A DNA stretch of 64,000 bases, taken from assembly GCA_964035575.1 (NCBI GenBank), contig OZ037860.1, positions 1,512,689-1,576,688 on the forward strand, given 5' to 3'. The stretch comes from Rhynchopus sp. YZ270_cl-10 (taxonomy: Eukaryota; Euglenozoa; Diplonemea; Diplonemida; Diplonemidae). Of the stretch, positions 42,423 to 53,800 are shown piece by piece. A program made the position numbers and the translations under genes. The notes beneath the pieces are model-generated. The model had not been told where the DNA came from. It ran no database searches and was given only the letters and a program-made list of their open reading frames with translations. Positions within the stretch are counted from its first letter, which is position 1, and the number at the start of each line of letters is the position of its first letter.

Positions 42423-43558
42423 GGTTCATTTTTTTTTACAGGGGTTCATTTTTTTTTACAGGGGTTCATTTTTTTTTACAGGGGTTCATTTTTTTTTACA
42501 CAGGGGTTCATTTTTTTTTACACAAAAAACTATGTTTTTAGGGGTTCATTTTTTTTTAAAAAGGGGTTCATTTTTTTTTAAAAAAGGGGTTCATTTTTTT
42601 TTAAAAAGGGGTTCATTTTTTTTTAAAAAAAGGGGTTCATTTTTTTTTAAAAAAGGGGTTCATTTTTTTTTAAAAAAGGGGTTCATTTTTTTTTAAAAAA
42701 GGGGTTCATTTTTTTTTAAAAAGGGGTTCATTTTTTTTTAAAAAAGGGGTTCATTTTTTTTTAAAAAAGGGGTTCATTTTTTTTTAAAAAGGGGTTCATT
42801 TTTTTTTAAAAAAAGGGGTTCATTTTTTTTTAAAAAAAGGGGTTCATTTTTTTTTAAAAAAGGGGTTCATTTTTTTTTAAAAAAGGGGTTCATTTTTTTT
42901 TAAAAAAGGGGTTCATTTTTTTTTAAAAAAGGGGTTCATTTTTTTTTAAAAAGGGGTTCATTTTTTTTTAAAAAGGGGTTCATTTTTTTTTAAAAAGGGG
43001 TTCATTTTTTTTTAAAAAGGGGTTCATTTTTTTTTAAAAAGGGGTTCATTTTTTTTTAAAAAGGGGTTCATTTTTTTTTAAAAGGGGTTCATTTTTTTTT
43101 AAAAGGGGTTCATTTTTTTTTAAAAAGGGGTTCATTTTTTTTTAAAAAGGGGTTCATTTTTTTTTAAAAAGGGGTTCATTTTTTTTTAAAAGGGGTTCAT
43201 TTTTTTTTAAAGGGGTTCATTTTTTTTTAAAGGGGTTCATTTTTTTTTAAAGGGGTTCATTTTTTTTTAAGGGGTTCATTTTTTTTTAAGGGGTTCATTT
43301 TTTTTTAAGGGGTTCATTTTTTTTTAAGGGGTTCATTTTTTTTTAAGGGGTTCATTTTTTTTTAAGGGGTTCATTTTTTTTTAAAAAAGGGGTTCATTTT
43401 TTTTTAAAAAGGGGTTCATTTTTTTTTAAAAGGGGTTCATTTTTTTTTAAAAGGGGTTCATTTTTTTTTAAAAGGGGTTCATTTTTTTTTAAAAAAGGGG
43501 TTCATTTTTTTTTAAAAAAGGGGTTCATTTTTTTTTAAAAAGGGGTTCATTTTTTTTT
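42423..43558 (+). repeat. Minisatellite GGGGTTCA-T9-A(n)
   Basis: About 50 copies of a unit GGGGTTCA followed by nine T and two to seven A. The first copies end in TTACA instead of an A run. Runs of copies with the same A count sit next to each other (5-6 early, 2-3 near 43,200-43,370, 4-6 at the end), showing growth by local duplication. The unit resembles the GAGGNTTAGGTTCAT-T/A tail of the type A hairpin elements. Confidence 0.95.
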
Positions 43559-43567
43559 ACACAAAAA

Positions 43568-44515
43568 ACTATGTTAAGACGAAATCCTACCGATGTGCCT
43601 ACATGGGGCGTCCCCCGTTAGTAGTGCGCCAGATGAGGGGCATGAAGCGAAAAGCGGCTAAAGGTGCAGGCCTGTGTTGCAGCACAGGTCTGGAGAGTTG
43701 AGGCAACTCGCCTGCTGAGCGTGAGAGGAATCAAGGCAGAGGTTCGCTGTCCAAGTAAAACCTACCCTGGTCATCCTCTGCCTGTTTTGTTTTCTGTCGT
43801 GATTGTTTGTGTTTGTGGGCGGGATCAGATGGGTGGAGGGTGTTTGCTTTTTGTTTAGCTTGGAGAAGGGCCACTCTCGCACACTCCTTGTTATCTATCA
43901 TCTAGTTTCATTTTTTCATGCATCCCCAAAGTATGTAGACAGAGAGTCAAGACCACCTTGGCCAAAAGGGTTTTTTCACCACACTTTTCTTTTGCTTCCA
44001 TTCGTGGAAGCGTTTGCTTTTCTTCTGTTCCTGGCCTGACGTGTGTTCAACAGGTGTGCTATTTTTACTGAGTGGAATCCATTTTTCTTTTTCCAGGTGA
44101 GGCACTAAAACAAGACATCCTGCAGACAACGAAACAATGGGCACGTGTGTTTTTTATTCTCCCTTCCCTTCTTTTAAGTAAGGAGGATTAGGTCTTCTTT
44201 TTTTCCTTTTTTTGCCCCATAAGTGTGACGCCTGTGTATTCAAATTGATTAAAAAGAATAAAAAACAAACACACGATGCAGTTTCTTGTTTTGTTTAGGA
44301 GGAAGTGGCCACTTACTTTACTTTACCGCCCACCTTTTATACTAAAACTTGAAACACCGACCTTTTTTGGTCATCATTTTTTCATTTCCTTTTTCCTTTT
44401 CCATTTTCCTGTTCATTTTATTGTCTTTATTGTTTACTCCATTCTTCCTTTTTCCTTTCTTCTATTCTCACATACAAAAAAAGACCAAGTACATAAAAGA
44501 GAAAAAAAAAAAAAA
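43568..44515 (+). mobile_element. ~948-bp poly(A)-ended unit, copy 1
   Basis: Begins ACTATGTTAAGACG and ends in CCAAGTACATAAAAGAG followed by 15 A. The first ~230 bases have nested hairpins: CCTGTG/CACAGG near 43,671, GAGTTG/CAACTC around a 3-nt loop near 43,695, and GGCAGAGG/CCTCTGCC closing 43,735-43,782. The rest is T-rich. No long frame is shared with copy 2. It reads as a non-autonomous retroposon or a structured RNA gene. Confidence 0.65.
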
Positions 44516-45458
44516 ACTATGTTAAGACGAAATCCTACCGATGTGCCTACATGGGGCGTCCCCCGTCAGTAGTGCGCCAGATGAGGGGCATGAAGCGAAA
44601 TGCGGTGAAAGGTGCAGGCCTGTTCGCAGCAGGTCTGGAGAGTTGTGGCAACTCGTCTGCTGAGCGTGTGAAGTATCAAGGCAGAGGTTCACTGTCCAAG
44701 TAAAACCTACCCTGGTCATCCTCTGCCTGTCTTGTTCTCTGTTGTGATTGTTTGTGTTTGTGGGCGGGATCAGATGGGTGGAGGGTGTTTACTTTGTGTT
44801 TAGCTCGGAGAAGTGGCTTACCCGCCCACTCTCTGTTATTTATTCAGTGTCATTTTTTCATTCATCCCCAAAGTTTGTAGACAGAGTCAAGGCCACCTTG
44901 GCCAAAAGGGTTTTTTCACCACACTTTTCTTTTGCTTCCATTCGTGGAAATCTTGTTTTTCTTCTGTTCCTGGCCTGACGTGTGTTCAACAGGTGTGCTA
45001 TTTTTACCAAGTGGAATCCATTTTTCTTTTTCCAGGGGAGGCACTAAAACAAACCATTCTGCAGACAACAAAGCAAAGGCAATGTGTTTTTTATTCTCCC
45101 TTCCCTTCTTTTAAGTAAGGAGGATTAGGTCTTCTTTTTTTTTCCTTTTTTTGCCCCAGAAGTGTGACGCCTGTGTATTCAAATTGATTAAAAAGAATAA
45201 AAAACAAACACATAATGCAGTTTCTTGTTTTGTATAAAATTCTGTTGGCTCTTCCGTACTCTTCGCCCGCCTTTTATACAAAACTTGAAACACCGACCAT
45301 TTTTGGTCATCATTTTTTCCTTTTCCTTTTTCCATTTCCTTTTTCCTTTTCCATTTCCTGTTCATTTTATTGTCTTTATTGTCTTCTCCATTTCTTCCTT
45401 TTTCCTTTCTAATCTCATAAAAAACTAGACCAAGTACAAAAGAGAAAAAAAAAAAAAA
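44516..45458 (+). mobile_element. ~943-bp poly(A)-ended unit, copy 2
   Basis: Head-to-tail duplicate of the preceding unit, about 90% alike by eye, again ending in 15 A. The GAGTTG/CAACTC stem is identical with a changed loop base (AGG to TGG). The CCTGTG/CACAGG arm is shortened on both sides. GGCAGAGG/CCTCTGCC is unchanged. The next bases, TGCGAGAGG, also occur at 42414-42422. Confidence 0.65.
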
Positions 45459-45684
45459 ATGCGAGAGGCATTACGCCATCGCAGCTAAGCATGAGTCGGA
45501 GCAGAAGGCGACCACTCTGTTGTTGACGGCGGTGAACCTCCTTGTTGTTTTCCCCTTTGGGTGTCAGTCAGTCGGGTCAGGTCACACTTACTGAAGTTCT
45601 CAAAAATTTTCACCAAAAAGAAAACTACTAAAAAGATTATGGAACTTCCTTTTTATTTGTTTGTGTGTTACAGAGGAAACTTTT

Positions 45685-45735
<51 letters not shown>
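45459..45735. other. Unassigned segment between the poly(A) units and a long T tract
   Basis: Starts with TGCGAGAGG, contains a short coding-like stretch (AAKHESEQKATTLLLTAVNLLV) without clear boundaries, and ends in about 50 nearly pure T. No gene is asserted. Confidence 0.4.
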
Positions 45736-45752
45736 TCTACATCCAGTGACAG

Positions 45753-45908
45753 AGGGGGTACTTACTAGTCAAGCGAGTATGTAAACAGCTAGATGTCCAG
45801 ACAAGGGCACTTTACTATTGTACTGGCAAGACAGTGCCTGAAAACACAGTTAGTGGCACTAAAATAGAAAGCATGTGGGACAACTACAACCAACACTTCC
45901 CTGCAAAT
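45753..45908 (+). CDS. Possible exon cut by the assembly gap
   Basis: An open frame follows the acceptor-like CCAGTGACAG: GYLLVKRVCKQLDVQTRALY, then YCTGKTVPENTVSGTKIESM and WDNYNQHFPAN, and it runs into the run of N. Residue content looks like a real protein (possibly transposon-derived), but no family is recognised and the other end is missing. Confidence 0.25.
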
Positions 45909-46108
45909 NNNNNNNNNNNNNNNNNNNNNNNNNNNNNNNNNNNNNNNNNNNNNNNNNNNNNNNNNNNNNNNNNNNNNNNNNNNNNNNNNNNNNNNNNNNN
46001 NNNNNNNNNNNNNNNNNNNNNNNNNNNNNNNNNNNNNNNNNNNNNNNNNNNNNNNNNNNNNNNNNNNNNNNNNNNNNNNNNNNNNNNNNNNNNNNNNNNN
46101 NNNNNNNN
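45909..46108. other. Assembly gap (200 N)
   Basis: Exactly 200 N, a conventional unknown-size scaffold gap. The two sides may not be truly adjacent. Confidence 0.99.
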
Positions 46109-46196
46109 TCCGACCTCTGTTTTTAATAACCCACATCACAGTGGTAACCACTGTGTATGTATGGTATGTATGGTATGTTTGTTTTTGTTTTGTTAA

Positions 46197-46390
46197 AAAA
46201 GAGGGTATGCCACTCCTGGATGTTGTGCAGCTCCAGGGCAACATGTGTGAACGGACCAGGTTGCCCTGGCGACCCGTCACCCCAATGAGAAATTGCGTTA
46301 ATATCATCAGTGCACAAGGCACTGTATCAGATATTAAGCTGATAAGAACAGATAATACACTTGATCTTAGCCAAAAGGCCGAGAAGGTAT
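46197..46390 (-). ncRNA. U2 spliceosomal snRNA
   Basis: On the - strand the 5' part reads ATACCTTCTCGGCCTTTTGG, then CTAAGATCAAGTGTATTATC, TGTTCTTATCAG and CTTAATATCTGATAC: stem-loop I, the branch-point recognition region and stem-loop IIa of U2. Downstream lie an AATTTCTCA segment at the Sm-site position, stem III (GGTGAC with GTCGCC, 46268-46281) and stem IV (CAGGGCAAC with GTTGCCCTG, 46234-46268). The full fold is present, so this is probably a real gene rather than a fragment. The branch-recognition GTAGTA is GTATTA here. A run of six T begins about 40 nt after stem IV; the 3' end is placed there but is uncertain. U2 pairs with the intron branch site in the spliceosome. Confidence 0.88.
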
Positions 46391-46425
46391 GACTTCTTTT
46401 TAGTCCATACCGAATTCGACACCCA

Positions 46426-46546
46426 TGTACAGGGAAGCATGATTATGATCAATATTACTAGGAAACAACAAGGCAAGCAGATTACACACCCATGTCACAG
46501 GGAAGTAAGTGAAGGTGATGATCAATCTTATTAGTAAAAACAAGGC
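46426..46546. repeat. Imperfect ~60-bp tandem repeat upstream of U2
   Basis: Two copies of ACACCCATGT(C)ACAGGGAAG...ATGATCAAT-TTA-TAG-AA-ACAAGGC. They lie upstream of the U2 gene on its strand and could carry its promoter element. Confidence 0.55.
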
Positions 46547-46675
46547 CGCCGAAGCAGCTACACAAATTGCCAATGTGGCAACGCCGAAGCGGCCCATGGC
46601 GGGAATTGGGTAGTTTTCAACCAGCAATCTCTCCACAGCGTCCCTATTTGGTCATTGCTTATGGAATTATCCCGA

Positions 46676-47340
46676 AAACCCGCAAACCCGCAAACCCGCA
46701 AACCCGCAAACCCGCAAACCCGCAAACCCGCAAACCCGCAAACCCGCAAACCCGCAAACCCGCAAACCCGCAAACCCGCAAACCCGCAAACCCGCAAACC
46801 CGCAAACCCGCAAACCCGCAAACCCGCAAACCCGCAAACCCGCAAACCCGCAAACCCGCAAACCCGCAAACCCGCAAACCCGCAAACCCGCAAACCCGCA
46901 AACCCGCAAACCCGCAAACCCGCAAACCCGCAAACCCGCAAACCCGCAAACCCGCAAACCCGCAAACCCGCAAACCCGCAAACCCGCAAACCCGCAAACC
47001 CGCAAACCCGCAAACCCGCAAACCCGCAAACCCGCAAACCCGCAAACCCGCAAACCCGCAAACCCGCAAACCCGCAAACCCGCAAACCCGCAAACCCGCA
47101 AACCCGCAAACCCGCAAACCCGCAAACCCGCAAACCCGCAAACCCGCAAACCCGCAAACCCGCAAACCCGCAAACCCGCAAACCCGCAAACCCGCAAACC
47201 CGCAAACCCGCAAACCCGCAAACCCGCAAACCCGCAAACCCGCAAACCCGCAAACCCGCAAACCCGCAAACCCGCAAACCCGCAAACCCGCAAACCCGCA
47301 AACCCGCAAACCCGCAAACCCGCAAACCCGCAAACCCGCA
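46676..47340 (+). repeat. (AAACCCGC)n satellite, short array
   Basis: About 83 perfect copies of an 8-bp unit, in the same orientation as the large array at the right end. Because 24 is a multiple of 8 and 3, all - strand frames are open and give an artefactual GFAGLRVC repeat. Confidence 0.98.
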
Positions 47341-47871
47341 CGAGAAGTGAGCAACCATCGTTATCTAGCTGGTGTGTGTCATAGCAGGCTGGTGTGCTTG
47401 AAGCGTGATTATGCTAGATTACAACTATCTAATAAATTGTCTCACCTTTTTCATTTAATTTTACTCTAACATAGTGTTACTACTCTGTTGTGATGTGTGT
47501 GTTTTGGGAGGGGTAAAATGTTTTGGATAAAAGAAAAAAATATATAGCTTCGTTTCTTTGTTTTTGTTGTGACATTTTTTCCTTTTTTTTTGTTTGTTTG
47601 TTTTTTTTTGTTTTTTATTTTCTGATTGAAGACGTTTTAAAATACCCGCATACTACCACTACCAAAAAATTCAAGACGATATAAAATACTACTACTACCA
47701 AAATATTGAAGACGCTTTAACATACTACTACTACAAAATAATCCGAAACCCTACAAACCACAAAACCCAGAAAACTACAAACCCAGAAAACCCATAAACC
47801 CATACACCCCACAAACGTATTACCATTTCACTTTTTTTTTTTTTTGCTTTTTTTTTTTATTCTTTTTTTTT
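47341..47871. other. Helitron 3' flank: T-rich with short direct repeats
   Basis: Lies 3' of the Rep-helicase gene. It holds three copies of an ATT(G/C)AAGACG...TACTACTAC unit (47625-47668, 47669-47703, 47705-47739), then decayed AAACCC-like repeats (47740-47815) and T runs. A Helitron terminus may lie here, but no CTRR end with hairpin could be fixed. Confidence 0.5.
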
Positions 47872-50800
47872 TCATGTTTCCAACTGCCAGTCCACCTGAT
47901 ACAAAATCTCATTGGGATATCCCCTCTTATCAGGTTCCAAACCTTTTTTGTGTATTGCCAATTCCTGTTCAGGAGACCCTGAACCAAGATTAAAATGCTC
48001 AGGGTTTTGAGTATGTATTAAAATAATCCTTTGAGACGGAAGGATGTTATCAAGAACTTGTTCAGTAGACAAGTTGTTCCCCAAAAAGTGAAAAGATGAG
48101 GGCTGTTCATTGTGGTTCATTTTGACAATAGTTATGAGAACACGTTTTAAGAGGCTCACCAAGGCAAACTCAATCTGCTCTGCATAGTTTGTTGTTGCAT
48201 ATTTCCCATCAATCCTGCCAGTTATCCTGTTCATGAGAGCGTTGTAGGTGCCTCCAATCGAGGATACAGTGTTAGCGTTTTCAGGTACAATCATAGGATG
48301 ATGTTTGATTGTAGTACTGTTCTGCATCACAAACATTGCCAATTCTCTTCTGAGCAGATTCCCTTGTCCTGTCCTTCCTGTCAGAAACTGGTCGATGGCA
48401 TGGTAGAAGCAAGTGCCATCCCCCAAAACCCTGGTGATGGAGAGCTTCAGCTTTGGCGTTGTTTGATTGTTGTTCTTCTTCCGCTTCTTATTAGACTCCT
48501 CTGTTGTTGCAGGTGGATCTCTCTTCCTCTTCTTCTTTTTTGGTTGTTCTGTTGTTATCACTAGCTCTTCTTCATCTTCTTCAGAAACAGAACAATAGGT
48601 AAGGTCTTCAGCATCTTCAAACTGAATGCTCTCACACTGCATGGGCATGGGGGCAAAGACGTCTCCAGGTTGTAGTGGCAGCTTTGCATTGCTGTGGATC
48701 TGTTCAGAGTATTCCTTGTCAGACATAATGGTGTAGCTCCGCAGCATGGCCTCTTCCGTTTCGGTGAGCTGCATGAAGATGCCCTCCAGCCCTTGGTCAG
48801 CTACAGATTTGAGCAGGTCCTTGTACACAGGGTTTGAAACTCTGTATGGCTCCACAACTGTTCTGTTGTTTCCTGTGGTCCATTTCTTAAGAGGCACTGC
48901 AACCTTGACATACTCTGCCTTTGGGCATCTGCTCAAAGCAACGTACAGTTGCCCATGTGCAAAGCACTGTGACTCTGTGAGGTCAAGTCCAACCCTATCA
49001 AGGGTCTGTCCCTGCGACTTGTTGATGGTTGAGGCAAAGGACAGTGCGACAGGAAACTGGACGCGCTGCATACTAAAGCCAGCCTTCTTTTCATCGGGTG
49101 TGTTCTTTACCCTGGGGATGTTCACTGCCATTCCAACTCTTTTAGGGTCACCAACAATGGTTCCCTGAATGTTGAGTTGTGTCACGCCAGTCACAATAAA
49201 CCTAGTGCCATTGCACAGTCCCTTTGGTGGATTCAGGTTTTTGAGCAACATCAAGGGAGTGCCAACCTTGACTATGATGCAGTGGTCAGGTATGCCTGTC
49301 TGCTGGTATGCATTCATAACGTCTGACTCAATGGCACCTTCTCCTCCTTCAACAGTCTCCTCTGTGCATGTATCATCAGCTGTCAGCTGGTACTCGCGAA
49401 GTTCTTCTTGTTCTTTCCCGCGCAGTCTCTTAAGGCAAATGTTGTTCATTGCCTTCTGGGCTTTGTTTGTAGGTGCAAGGATCATGCCGTTTCCAACCAC
49501 CCCTTTCCCGAGCAGAGGGAAGACATGAGTGATGAGGTCTTCAGGAACAACATAGCTTCCATCACCGTTTCTGTAGAGGTTTACCCAGAGCCCTTCTGTG
49601 GTCCCATCTTCATCGTTGCAGGAACCATCGCCAATGGTTCCAAGGTAAGTGGCCCAGTTCTTGTCATCCCTCTGCCTCATAATTTCTGTCAGTGAAAGCA
49701 TCGTCATGTTTTTGAAAATAGGAGAAGAGTGCAGACAGTTCTTCAGCGTGGCACTCTTGTCTCCCTCAGTGACAGGAAGAATCTGCTTGAAGTCACCACC
49801 AAGCACAACAGTGATTCCACCAAACCACATGGTCTGTTTTTCTGTCACCTTTCTGCATGTCCTGTCAAGAAGTTCAATGTGGCCCCTGTGTGCCATCACA
49901 ACCTCATCAAAGACAATCAGGTCTGTTGCGCGGATGAGATCCTCCATATCCTTTGACAGTTTGCACACAGAGTGGTGGTCATCTGGGTACAGGTCAAGAG
50001 GGAGCTTGAACCTGTTGTGAGAAGTTCTCCCTCCAGGGAGGAGCATAGCTGCAATCCCAGAGCTTGCGACTGCAAGGGCAATGTTGGGGCGATACAGCAG
50101 ATTATCATCATCACCTAGTGGTGCTGGAACTCCTCTGTGGCTTCTGCACCAACTGAGCATGGCCTGATATGTGAACGTTTTCCCCGTCCCTGCAGCACCC
50201 TGAAGCAGAAACATCTCACCTTTGCCCTGAGTCACAGAGAGTTGAACACGCTGAACTGCATCCCTCTGTTTTTGATTGAGCTTTGGTTCTATCTTTTGCC
50301 ACTCCTCCCACTGGTCTTCCATGCTGTAGATTTCGTCCCTCATCACCCAGGACACTCCGTCGTTTGCACTCCTCACAGCAGCAGTTGGTGTTGGCAGACC
50401 AAAGACTTCTAGCTTAACATCCGACCCAGAAATGTTTCTCAGAACATTCTGAATATCCAGCAGTGCTTCATTTTCCTCCTGTTTAGATACTGTGTCAATT
50501 CCATCAGTCGGTGCAATCTCTCCCCGCTTCAAAGGACGCTTGCACAGTGGCACCTTGTATTTCTCCCAGAGTTCTCCCATGGCAGCAGGAGGAATCTGAA
50601 AGGAGTGGAGAAGAACAGCAAGGGTAAACCTCAGGCATCTTCCTGACACAGTGGTTTTGACTGCATCCTCAAGTGTGAGTCTCACCAGATCACCATCCTT
50701 AAGAAGCCCCATTGCGCCTGCGGCTTCCAGAAAGGACTTGTACTGTTTACCTTCTACTGTCATCAGGTCGTCAAATCCTGTGGCTCCTTTTCTCACCATG

Positions 50801-53800
50801 AGGAGTGTGCGCAGGGCCTGAAGTTCCTTCTCTGCCACAGGGGTTCTGTACAGACGCCCAATAGCCAGAAGATGGGACTTTGCAGCTCTTGATCTTGCTG
50901 TTGTGACAAGCGACTCAGTCCTGGGGCAGTACACGTAGCTTGTCCTCAGACTCCAGTCTGCTTCTTCCCTGAGAAAGGAAAAGTACTCAGGAACCATGAT
51001 GTAGTTTAGGGTTTGTATTCCCTGGTACTTGGACGTCGGGTCACGTTTTGCAGCTGCATTTGCAGAAAACCAGGCTGTGAGTGTTGTGTCCTTGGCTTTG
51101 TTAAGTGCCTCTTCCTCCTTGCCAGGAAAGTAGTACAGCCTTTCCTGGCCTTCGAGATGAACATCAAGCCTTGTGACATTTGGATCAATGTACCTCATCT
51201 TTGTTCCGAGAAGGTAGCCAATGGCCTCAAGTGAGCCTATGTGCATGCCTGTGAGGTAGCTCATACACTCATCCGTTTTGTTCTTGTCGCCGCCGCTGCT
51301 GGCACCGCCTGGTGCTGAAACCGACACATTTGCAGTCTCCTCTTCCTTGAACAGATACTTGAAGAGGTATTTGATGGCAACTGGAGAACCAACAGCCTCT
51401 ATATTAAAGTGGCTCATGAACTGGGTGAGAAAAACAATGTTGTGGGCAACAACATAGCGGTTGTCCCTGCAGCTGGGGTGCGTCTTCCCCTCCTTGGCCA
51501 GCTTGTCTGCGCGTGCTTGGTCTTTTTCGGCAACAGCACTTGTGATTTTATTGTCAGGCCGCATGCCGCAGCTGTAGATGCCTGTCTCACGTACCAGGGA
51601 ATTGGGTCTAAAGTTCTTGGGGTAATGCTGTTTGCAGCGTGCATTACCATCAGGGCCAGGCACCTTGCATCGTGCACTGGGAACTTTATCACACTTAGTG
51701 TGCATCATCTGTTCAGACACCAACTTGTACAGTTCAGGTTGTGTTTCAGGGTCAGGCAACTGGCACGAAATCGCCATGTCATAAATCGATGCAGACTTGG
51801 GCTTGTGCTCCGTTGCAACCCACTGAAGAAGGTGGAGGTGTGGGAGCCCCCGTTTCTGGTACTCCACCACACAAACCATTGCCTGGTGTGTCCCGAGTGC
51901 GTTAGCTTTCAACATTTTCTTCAGTTGTTCCATCTTGAGGTTGAAGACTCGGTGGACAAGATCAGGCCTGTCACAGGGTCTTTCTCCTGGACGCAGCTCC
52001 CTCTGAATCTCTGGCCAGTGTGGGTTGGCTGTCATGGTCAGAAAGTAATCTGGGCAGCCAAGACGTGCCTTCACAGCAAACGCATCATTCAGGTCCTGAA
52101 TGCGAGCTCTCTTCCCACGTGGGTAGCTGGCAAAGAGGGTGGTTGTGGCAGTGTTTGTATCGTTGGTAGCATCGTGTGTGGTGACACGGCGGTTTTCCAC
52201 TACCTGGGGAACACGGCTGTCTTGAAGAAACTCTTTTGTAGCATACTTCTTGACTATCTGCTGGCTGTGGTAAGAGATGCGCTGTGTAATGGCGCGGATG
52301 CCAAGCTGAAGGAAGAAGTATTCTGCCAGCTTGCGCCCTACAAGTGCAGGGCCTGGTTCCCCAGTGGGGTTTTTGTCAGTAACCCGTGAGAACAGATGGA
52401 AGCAGCCATACTCCTGAGCTGACACACCACTGTAGGGGTTTGGCATTGCTTCATCCTTGCGACTGTGTCTCCAGCCTGTACTGTCTTGTGGACACAGATG
52501 GATCAGGGGAAAACACAGTGGCTCAAACCTGGCATCAAAGTCGGATATTTTCCTGTTGTATTTATCCCTTCCCTCACCTTCAGCTTCCCCCTGCAAGAAA
52601 ACACTGTACTGCTGCCGATTTGCTGCGTCTTCGTAAGCATCTGTTCCAGCACCAACAGTATACACTGCCCGCAATTCGTCTTCTGCAGCTGCGTTCGCGT
52701 ACTCCTGTCCTGTCTTCTCAGGTCCTCGCATGTCGTCGAAGTTGATGGCCACCTTTTCATTGTCTTCGGCTTTGTCCATCAGTACTGAGGCCCTCTGGTA
52801 CATCTTCACATAACGGTTGTCTTGAAGCAGGGTCGTGATGTCCAGGTATAATGTGGTGTCGCGGTGCAGGTCTGGTATCATATCAACATCATGCAAGCCT
52901 TTCAAGGCGCGGTCCTGCTCGTTCAAGCCACCAACAAACCAGGTTTGGTTCCTGGTTTCCGCATCAGCAGACAGACCCATAATCCGCTTCAGACCCTTTC
53001 CCTTCACAACTATGTTGTGTATTCCAGCTGTCTTTGAAAAGAGCTGGTGAGGGGTGTGCAATGCCATTGCCATCTGATAATATGAATTCAGGCGCATTGA
53101 ATTCTCAAGAAATTTCCTGTCAGAGAACAATTTCCTGTGGTCTTCATTCTCAAAGTCAATGGCTTCAGGGAGGCGGTGTCTTGCATTAATTTTGTTGCAG
53201 CAGATTCCATATTTCCCTCCTGCTCTGACCTCACCAGCGAAGAGTTTTGCACCACATTTTCTACAGACGCAATTCATCTCTCCAATGTCAGCATAAGTAA
53301 AGCACCCATCACGGTAATCCTCAAGCTTCATTGCAGCTGAGTGGGCTTCAGGGTCCAGGCTTCTCCCGCACATTTCCGAAGTAGAAACCCTATTTTCAAA
53401 TTCTGCGACTAAAGCTTCACAGATGGGCCTGTTACTTTTCAGCATGTCTGTCTTCTTCTCAAGCCATCTCTCGCGGATTAGTTCTGCACACTTCTCTATA
53501 CAGTCAAAAATGTGTGGGGAAACTCCTTGCATAGCATCACATTTTTCTGCCTCAAGTGCCCTGATTTTGTTTCTGCTCGTCTCTGTGAGTGAAGCAAGAG
53601 AATCATTCCAGCGAGACTCTAACTCGGGGTGTACACAAAAGAGATGGCGGAACGAAGCTTCATCAGTTATTGTTTTCAGAGAAGCAATAACGTACGCAAG
53701 ACGGCACCTTGCTAAGTGTGAGATATGCATGTTCCTGAAGCGGCAATGTACAGTATGTCTGCTCACAGAGTCATATTTCTTCAAACACCACTCGCAGACT

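Noticed and set aside
42400-42696. 98-residue frame of Phe/Gly/Ser repeats in the minisatellite
   Set aside because: Pure tandem-repeat translation.
43658-44719. Short - strand frames beginning MTRVGFTW in both ~945-bp units
   Set aside because: Most differences between the copies change residues, the ends differ, and RNA-like stems explain the conservation better.
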